From positions 1 through 11,140 of the forward strand of contig JAPKZM010000093.1 in NCBI GenBank assembly GCA_026393775.1: DNA of 11,140 bases. Direction: 5' to 3'. This DNA is from Candidatus Aminicenantota bacterium (GTDB taxonomy: Bacteria; Acidobacteriota; Aminicenantia; UBA2199). Below are positions 7,501-11,140 of the stretch, piece after piece. The notes below the pieces were generated by a model, which was not told the origin of the DNA, made no database searches, and worked only from the letters and a program-made list of their open reading frames with translations. Within the stretch, counting starts at the first letter, position 1. Each line of letters begins with the position of its first letter. The translations under genes were made by a program, and so were the position numbers.

Positions 7501-7916
7501 CCCAGGGCGATCTCGCTGTCCGCTTCGGCCGCGGTGCCGCTTTCGCCGTGGATGGCTGTCTGTTCCAGCTCCCGGTCGTCCAGGAAGAACGTCGCCAGCG
7601 CCAGCCCCCTGGCGCTCATTTTGATCCTCAGCGCCAGCGGCGTCCCGGTCACCCTCTTGGCGGCCAACACCGATGGCGCCTGCAGGCGGGCGCGCAGATA
7701 GAAAACCGGGGCAATGATGCTGCGCCCGGGTTTGTACGCTTCCCAGCGGCTGTTGTCCAGCGACTGCTCCCACTCCAGCAGCCGGGTGTCGAGGGCTTTT
7801 TCCAGCCCGGCCAGCTTTTCCCGCGCCGTCTCCCCGGTCAGCGCCGGCGCCAGCGCGGTTATGAAGAAAGCCGACAGTATGATCGCATTTTTCCACGACC
7901 GTTTACTTTTACTCAT
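4581..7916 (-). CDS. Secreted GH38 alpha-mannosidase
   Basis: This 1111-residue glycoside hydrolase of family 38 is a retaining enzyme that removes alpha-linked mannose. Residues 1-30 form a signal peptide: basic KSKRSWK, hydrophobic AIILSAFFITALAPAL, probable cleavage soon after. No lipobox cysteine is seen, so the enzyme is probably periplasmic or released. An N-terminal beta-rich region precedes the catalytic domain, which starts near 290. The zinc ligands His298 and Asp300 lie in NAHIDIAWLW, the nucleophile Asp410 in GWNPDSFGYN, and the downstream GLGDHGGGPN (497-506) supplies His501. A mid-domain and a long C-terminal beta-sandwich region follow, normal for GH38 proteins of about 1000 or more residues. 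The start has AAGGAG 6 bases upstream (7923-7928). It is the first gene of the PTS operon. E. coli MngB, the best-known PTS-linked GH38, lacks a signal peptide, so export here is the notable difference. Linkage specificity is unknown. Confidence 0.92.
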   Translation of the reverse strand: MSKSKRSWKNAIILSAFFITALAPALTGETAREKLAGLEKALDTRLLEWEQSLDNSRWEAYKPGRSIIAPVFYLRARLQAPSVLAAKRVTGTPLALRIKMSARGLALATFFLDDRELEQTAIHGESGTAAEADSEIALGAQADHEAHVLRISVENRGFIPARTTYWPERRRGAPVEEGSEFALLSAELFFPAAEKSREVLQKWLQAFQLADTLLNPELKRYTFTGKPYDIPDQRRVDKAKLARLNAAFAKAVSAFDQQALEAGDWPRLQASLKRSLRLAAEVKSYLGEFRVNLVGNAHIDIAWLWRMAETMALSRNTYQTVIANMADYRELTYAQSQAVTYDWMEKKHPDLFRAIREKVRSGRWEIVGGMWVEPDCNLIAGESWTRQLLYGKKYFREKFGVDVRTGWNPDSFGYNWNMPQLYKLGGIDSFITQKLWWNDTTVFPHFLFNWQGVDGSSILTYMPPLSYDSSLQLKDVANGVSKYEATTGSKESLLLYGLGDHGGGPNREILDRVRGYAQLPMSLKFSHTTAGPFLQQKRKQKLDLPLWQDELYLEYHQGTFTTQGAIKKNNRRSEAMLATTEKLAAIASMLGEAYPKDELERIWKSALTLQFHDILPGSSISAVYRDALETYKDIQQELKRLQDKALERIRRSIGEPIRGIPVLVFNPLSWERDDVVTFHSLITKIRLLDEEGRDVAFEYGKTVDGNRQEITFIARKVPPLGYRNYSYLPIMDDTAKAAAPPDPGKGVLENDSLRVVIDEASGNLTSIFDKRLNREFVAPGQEANKLWVYEDRPENWDAWNIGYTGRGWELNKADRVEPVSAGPVKTVYRVDKSFLGISKERSYPTEDFPSSFFTQYITLYNGLDRVDIRTEADWWEDHMSLKACFPVAVKADKAFYEIPFAAIGRTTHFETLWEKARYEVPALRWADLSDEKGGLALLNDSKYGHDIHGNVMKLSLLRSPTWPDPMADRGRHEFTYSLYPHAGNWSEGQVVRRGQELNQPLLTWCPGGERDGALKNVQSFFGIEGDGVIIDAIKLAEDNSGLIFRLYEANGRAENATLRFFRKPVRAVTADLQENETAPLSLKGDRLELSFRAFEIKTVKVSFPVKEAGAR

Positions 7917-7985
7917 GCTGCGCTCCTTGCCCCAAAGATCGGGCCCTTCGGTCCCCAGCGAGGGGATGAATTTCGTCCAGCCGCT

Positions 7986-8014
7986 ATTCTATTGAGATTC
8001 ACCGTGATTTACAA
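7986..8014 (-). promoter_or_regulatory. Leftward promoter of the alpha-mannosidase/PTS operon
   Basis: On the minus strand TTGTAA (8009-8014; 4 of 6 to consensus) is followed after exactly 17 bases by TAGAAT (7986-7991; 5 of 6). Transcription would start near 7979, giving a leader of about 63 bases before the mannosidase ATG. Its -35 hexamer occupies nearly the same bases as the -35 of the rightward typA promoter. The small inverted repeat TCACCGTGA (7999-8007) lies inside the spacer. Confidence 0.55.
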
Positions 8015-8036
8015 CCCCAGCGAATTAGTGTATAAT
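8008..8036 (+). promoter_or_regulatory. Rightward promoter of typA
   Basis: TTTACA (8008-8013; 5 of 6 matches) is followed after 17 bases by a perfect TATAAT (8031-8036). This is the strongest-looking promoter in the window. Transcription would start near 8043, leaving a leader of about 88 bases before the typA start codon. The -35 overlaps the leftward promoter's -35 by five of six bases. Confidence 0.68.
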
Positions 8037-8077
8037 AAACTTAGCGCGGAACGCCCGTCCCGATCAAAAAACCCATT

Positions 8078-8110
8078 TGGAAAACGGTTGCTGATTTCCA
8101 TCCGGGGAAA
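8078..8110 (+). promoter_or_regulatory. Possible alternative hairpins in the typA leader
   Basis: TGGAAA (8078-8083) can pair with TTTCCA (8095-8100) across an 11-base loop. The same TTTCC (8095-8099) can instead pair with GGAAA (8106-8110) across a 6-base loop. The two stems exclude each other because GGAAAACG occurs twice, at 8079-8086 and 8106-8113. Both stems are only 5-6 base pairs, so this may be chance. Confidence 0.25.
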
Positions 8111-8130
8111 ACGCCGCCGCGACTTGAAGG

Positions 8131-9948
8131 ATGAAGAAATTTAAAAATATCGCCATCATCGCCCATGTCGACCACGGCAAGACCACCCTGATCGATGCCA
8201 TTTTAAAACAGGCCGGCGTGTTCCGTGACAACCAGAACATCGCCGAGCGGGTCATGGACTCCAACGATTTGGAACGGGAAAGGGGCATCACCATCTTTTC
8301 CAAGAACGCGTCGTTCCAGTACAAGGGCTACAAGGTCAACATCGTCGACACCCCGGGCCACGCCGATTTCGGCGGCGAGGTGCAGCGCATCATGAAAATG
8401 GTCGACTCGGTGCTGCTGCTGGTCGACGCTTTCGAGGGGCCCATGCCCCAGACCAAGTACGTGCTGAAGAAATCGCTGGAGCAGGGGCACCGCCCGATCG
8501 TGGTCATCAACAAGATCGACCGGCCCAACGCCCGCCCCGACGAAGTGCTCAACGCGGTGTTCGATCTGTTCGTCGAGCTGGGCGCCAACGACCAGCAGCT
8601 CGATTTTCCGGTCCTTTACGCTTCGGCCAAGGAGGGGATCGCCCGCCGCGAGCTGCACGACAAAAACAAGGACTTGAAGCCCCTTTTCGAGACCATCCTG
8701 CGCCACGTGCGCGAGCCCGAGGGTGATCGCGACAACCCTTTCCAGTTCATGGCTTCGGCGATCAGCTACGACAATTACCTCGGCAAGATCGGCACGGGCA
8801 GGATTCACAACGGCACCGTGGCCCAGGGCGAAGAGGTCATGCTCATCAAGCGCGACGGCGAGCGCAAGCCCTTCAAGGTCACGCGCATCTTCACCTACGA
8901 CGGCATCAGCCGCGTCAGCGTAGCCGAGGCCGTAGCCGGGGACATCGTCTCGCTGGCCGGCATCGAGGAGATCGACCTGGGCGAAACGGTGGCCGACTTC
9001 GACCAGCCGCTGCCGTTGCCCGCCATGGACATCGACGAGCCGACCCTGGCCATGACCTTCGCGGTCAACGACTCGCCCTTCGCCGGCCAGGACGGCCGCT
9101 TCGTGACCTCGACGCAGCTGCACGAGCGCTTGCGCCGCGAGATCCTGAACAACGCCAGCTTGCGGCTGGAGCCCACCGCTTCCAAGAAAGCGTTCCTGCT
9201 CAAGGGGCGCGGCACGCTGCAGCTGTCGATCCTGATTGAGAACATGCGCCGCGAAGGCTATGAGTTCCAGGTCTCACGTCCGGAGGTGATCTGCCGCTAC
9301 GTCAACGGCCAGCGCTGCGAGCCCATGGAGCTGGCCATCGTCGACGTCGCCGACGCCTACGCCGGCGTGGTCATCGAGATGCTCGGACAGAGGAAGGGGG
9401 AGCTGCGCAACCTGGTCCCCGGCTCGGACGGCTACACCCGCCTCGAGTTCCGCATCCCGGCCCGCGGCCTGATCGGAGTGAACAACGACTTTTTGACCGC
9501 CACCCGCGGCACGGGCATCCTCAACCACAGCTTCACCGGCTACGAGCCGTTCATGGGCGAGATGAACCGCAAGAGCAAGGGGGTGCTGATCGTCCACGAG
9601 CCGGGAGTATCGGTGGCCTACGGCCTTTTCGGCCTGCAGGAGAGGGGCAGCCTGTTCATCGGCTCCGGCGTCCCTGTTTATACCGGAATGATCATCGGCG
9701 AGCATAACAAGGACAACGACCTGGTGGTCAATGTCAGTCGTACCAAGAAGCTGACCAACATGCGCGCCGCCGGATCCGACGAAGCCATCCGCCTGACGCC
9801 GCCCCGGCAGTTCTCGCTGGAGCAGGCCCTGGACTACCTAGTGGACGACGAGCTCCTGGAGATCACGCCGAAGAACATGCGCATGCGCAAGAAAAAGCTC
9901 GACGCTCACAGCCGCAAGCAGGACGAGAAGCTGAAAAAAGCCGGGTGA
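8131..9948 (+). CDS. typA: Ribosome-associated translational GTPase TypA/BipA
   Basis: The 605-residue protein is full length for TypA, a translation-factor GTPase related to EF-G and LepA that binds the 70S ribosome and aids large-subunit assembly, especially in cold or stress. G-domain motifs are all present: AHVDHGKTT (11-19), RGITI of switch I (51-55), DTPGH (73-77), NKID (127-130) and a following SAK. Then come the domain-2 barrel (DNYLGKIGTGRIHNGTV), the EF-G-like domain III (GRGTLQLSILIENMRREGYE), domain V (GRKGEL-like QRKGELRNLVPG), and the TypA-specific C-terminal part with TKKLTNMRAAGSDEAIRL and RQFSLEQALDYLVDDELLE, which separates it from EF-G and LepA. ATG 8131 is the only possible start, because an in-frame TGA lies at 8125-8127, and it fits the family start. 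The purine stretch GAAGG (8126-8130) directly abuts the ATG with no spacer, so initiation may be weak or regulated. Confidence 0.97.
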   Translation: MKKFKNIAIIAHVDHGKTTLIDAILKQAGVFRDNQNIAERVMDSNDLERERGITIFSKNASFQYKGYKVNIVDTPGHADFGGEVQRIMKMVDSVLLLVDAFEGPMPQTKYVLKKSLEQGHRPIVVINKIDRPNARPDEVLNAVFDLFVELGANDQQLDFPVLYASAKEGIARRELHDKNKDLKPLFETILRHVREPEGDRDNPFQFMASAISYDNYLGKIGTGRIHNGTVAQGEEVMLIKRDGERKPFKVTRIFTYDGISRVSVAEAVAGDIVSLAGIEEIDLGETVADFDQPLPLPAMDIDEPTLAMTFAVNDSPFAGQDGRFVTSTQLHERLRREILNNASLRLEPTASKKAFLLKGRGTLQLSILIENMRREGYEFQVSRPEVICRYVNGQRCEPMELAIVDVADAYAGVVIEMLGQRKGELRNLVPGSDGYTRLEFRIPARGLIGVNNDFLTATRGTGILNHSFTGYEPFMGEMNRKSKGVLIVHEPGVSVAYGLFGLQERGSLFIGSGVPVYTGMIIGEHNKDNDLVVNVSRTKKLTNMRAAGSDEAIRLTPPRQFSLEQALDYLVDDELLEITPKNMRMRKKKLDAHSRKQDEKLKKAG

Positions 9949-9963
9949 CGCGGCAAGGCCCGC

Positions 9964-9991
9964 GTAAGGGCACGGCGCGCCGTGCCCCTAC
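9964..9991. repeat. 28-bp near-perfect palindrome between typA and the helicase gene
   Basis: The core 9968-9987 is a perfect 20-bp palindrome (GGGCACGG, CGCG, CCGTGCCC). It extends outward to GTA...TAC arms of 14 bases, with a single mismatch (A9967 against C9988). In RNA it would fold into a very stable GC hairpin. It begins 15 bases after the typA stop. No T-run follows on either side, so it is not a classical intrinsic terminator; it could stall polymerase, protect a 3' end, or be one copy of a dispersed palindromic repeat. The GTAGGGGCACGG-type ends look like mobile intergenic repeats I recall from other bacterial genomes, but only one copy is seen in this window. Confidence 0.75.
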
Positions 9992-10009
9992 CGACAATAA
10001 AGGAAAAAG

Positions 10010-11140
10010 ATGTTAAAAAAGAATTTTGCCGATTTCGCTCTCTCCCACGAAATGAGCAAGGCCATCAGCGAGATGGGTTTCGAGGAGGCCACGCCGATCC
10101 AGTCCCTGGCCATCGGCCCGATCCTGGCCGGAGCCGACATCATCGGCCAGGCCCAGACCGGGACCGGGAAAACGGCCGCTTTCGGCATCCCGATCATCGA
10201 ACGCATCGAACCCCATCAGAAAAAAGTGCAGGCCCTGATCCTCTGCCCGACCCGGGAACTGGCCGTGCAGATCGCCGAAGAGATGAAGCTGCTCAGCAAG
10301 CATAAGAAAGACATCCGCATCCTGCCGGTCTACGGCGGCCAGCCCATCGAGCGCCAGATCGCCGCCTTGCAGCGGGGAATCCAGGTGGTGGTGGGCACCC
10401 CCGGCCGCGTCCGCGACCACATGGAGCGCAAGACCCTGCGCCTGGACAAGGTCCGGGTGGCGGTGCTCGATGAAGCCGACGAGATGCTCGACATGGGCTT
10501 CGTCGACGAGATGAAGTTCATCCTGGGCGCCATCCAGGCGGAGCATCAGACCCTGCTCTTCTCGGCCACCATGCCCAAGGCGATCGTGTCCTTGAGCAGG
10601 GCTTTTCAGCGCCAGCCCGAGCTGATCCGGGTGGTGCACGAGGACCTGACCGTCCCCGGCGTCGAGCAGACCTATTTTGAGGTGAAGGAATTCCAGAAAA
10701 CCGAGATCCTGGCGCGCTTGATCGACGTTCATGACCTGAAACGGGTCCTGGTTTTTTGCAACACCAAGATCCGAGTCGACGAACTGGTCGAAAGGCTGCA
10801 GGCGCGAGGCTACGCGGTCAGCGGTTTGCACGGCGACATGAAGCAGACCTTCCGCGACCGGGTCATGAGCCAGTTCCGCGGCGGGCGGCTGGAGATCCTT
10901 GTGGCCACCGACGTCGCGGCCCGCGGCCTCGACATCAACGACATTGAGGTGGTGGTCAACTATGACGTGCCCCGCGACGAGGAATACTACGTGCACCGCA
11001 TCGGGCGCACGGCCCGGGCCGGCAAGAGCGGCCGCGCCTTTACCTTCGTCGCCGGCCGCGAGCTGGGCAAGCTGGCCGAAATCCAGCGTTTCGCCAAGAC
11101 GCGTATCCGCCGCCAGCGCCTGCCCTCGGTCGACGACGTT
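10010..11140 (+). CDS. DEAD-box ATP-dependent RNA helicase, 3' end cut by window edge
   Basis: The first 377 codons are present and remain open at the right edge. The start ATG 10010-10012 has AAGGA 5 bases upstream. The full helicase core can be read: Q motif with Phe6 and TPIQ (28-31), motif I AQTGTGKT (48-55), Ia PTREL (80-84), Ib TPGR (130-133), II DEAD (154-157), III SAT (185-187), IV VLVFCNT (246-252), V ATDVAARGLDI (299-309) and VI HRIGRTARAG (329-338). Motif VI has Ala where most family members have Gly (HRIGRTGRAG); the arginines are retained. The protein unwinds structured RNA using ATP. Bacterial members act in ribosome assembly, mRNA decay and cold adaptation; the C-terminal extension that would separate DeaD/CsdA from RhlE or RhlB lies outside the window, so no symbol is given. 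It lies 61 bases after typA in the same direction. Confidence 0.96.
   Translation, partial: MLKKNFADFALSHEMSKAISEMGFEEATPIQSLAIGPILAGADIIGQAQTGTGKTAAFGIPIIERIEPHQKKVQALILCPTRELAVQIAEEMKLLSKHKKDIRILPVYGGQPIERQIAALQRGIQVVVGTPGRVRDHMERKTLRLDKVRVAVLDEADEMLDMGFVDEMKFILGAIQAEHQTLLFSATMPKAIVSLSRAFQRQPELIRVVHEDLTVPGVEQTYFEVKEFQKTEILARLIDVHDLKRVLVFCNTKIRVDELVERLQARGYAVSGLHGDMKQTFRDRVMSQFRGGRLEILVATDVAARGLDINDIEVVVNYDVPRDEEYYVHRIGRTARAGKSGRAFTFVAGRELGKLAEIQRFAKTRIRRQRLPSVDDV

Noticed and set aside
6081..8144. 687-codon open frame on the plus strand opposite the alpha-mannosidase
   Set aside because: Composition is low in family-like motifs and rich in residues expected from reading GC-biased codons backwards; it fully overlaps a clear GH38 gene and runs past the typA start.
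8203..9123. 306-codon minus-strand frame inside typA
   Set aside because: It is an antisense mirror of conserved TypA codons with no start signal or recognised motif.
9964..9991. Classical rho-independent terminator after typA
   Set aside because: The hairpin is strong but is followed by CTACCGACAATAAAGG with no T-run on either strand.
1..11140. CRISPR arrays, tRNA or rRNA genes, insertion sequences, phage or defence genes
   Set aside because: No direct-repeat arrays, cloverleaf-like segments, transposase or integrase motifs were seen; nearly all of the window is explained by the listed genes and every gap is under 300 bases.

Overview
This is GC-rich bacterial DNA, densely coded, with short intergenic gaps and normal Shine-Dalgarno sites. 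The gene content is chromosomal. An exported mannosidase with a typical signal peptide and a complete fructose-family PTS cassette suggest a saccharolytic bacterium. The taxon cannot be fixed from the sequence. A deep-branching lineage such as Acidobacteriota or Candidatus Aminicenantes is only a weak impression from the style of TypA and of the intergenic palindrome.

Layout: two gene blocks diverge from an intergenic region at 7917-8130. The leftward block (minus strand) is one tight operon. It starts with a large secreted GH38 alpha-mannosidase (4581-7916), whose stop overlaps the start of a fructose-family PTS permease EIIC (3562-4584). Next come a free-standing EIIB (3253-3552) and a multiphosphoryl-transfer protein with the order HPr - Enzyme I - EIIA(Fru) (898-3240). 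As given here that last gene is broken twice. Near 2557-2583 and near 1744-1760 the homology changes frame, and at each point conserved Enzyme I residues are missing (about 30 and about 55 codons). Further left, behind its own TATAAT promoter, is a pair of small membrane-anchored DUF4230-type proteins joined by a 4-bp ATGA overlap. The second of the pair runs off the left edge.

The rightward block has typA/bipA (8131-9948), then a near-perfect 28-bp palindrome (9964-9991), then a DEAD-box RNA helicase (10010 to beyond the right edge). Both products belong to families linked to ribosome assembly.

How the genes work together: the mannosidase would trim alpha-mannosides outside the cytoplasm. 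The EIIC/EIIB permease would import and phosphorylate the released sugar, or a mannosyl conjugate. The HPr-EI-EIIA protein would supply phosphate from PEP. This resembles the E. coli mannosylglycerate system (MngA permease plus GH38 MngB), except that the enzyme here is exported and the cassette carries its own energy-coupling protein. If the Enzyme I lesions are real, the cassette must borrow an Enzyme I from elsewhere or is decaying. If they are assembly errors, the locus is intact. The divergent promoters at 7986-8036 appear to share one -35 site, so the sugar operon and typA may compete for RNA polymerase.
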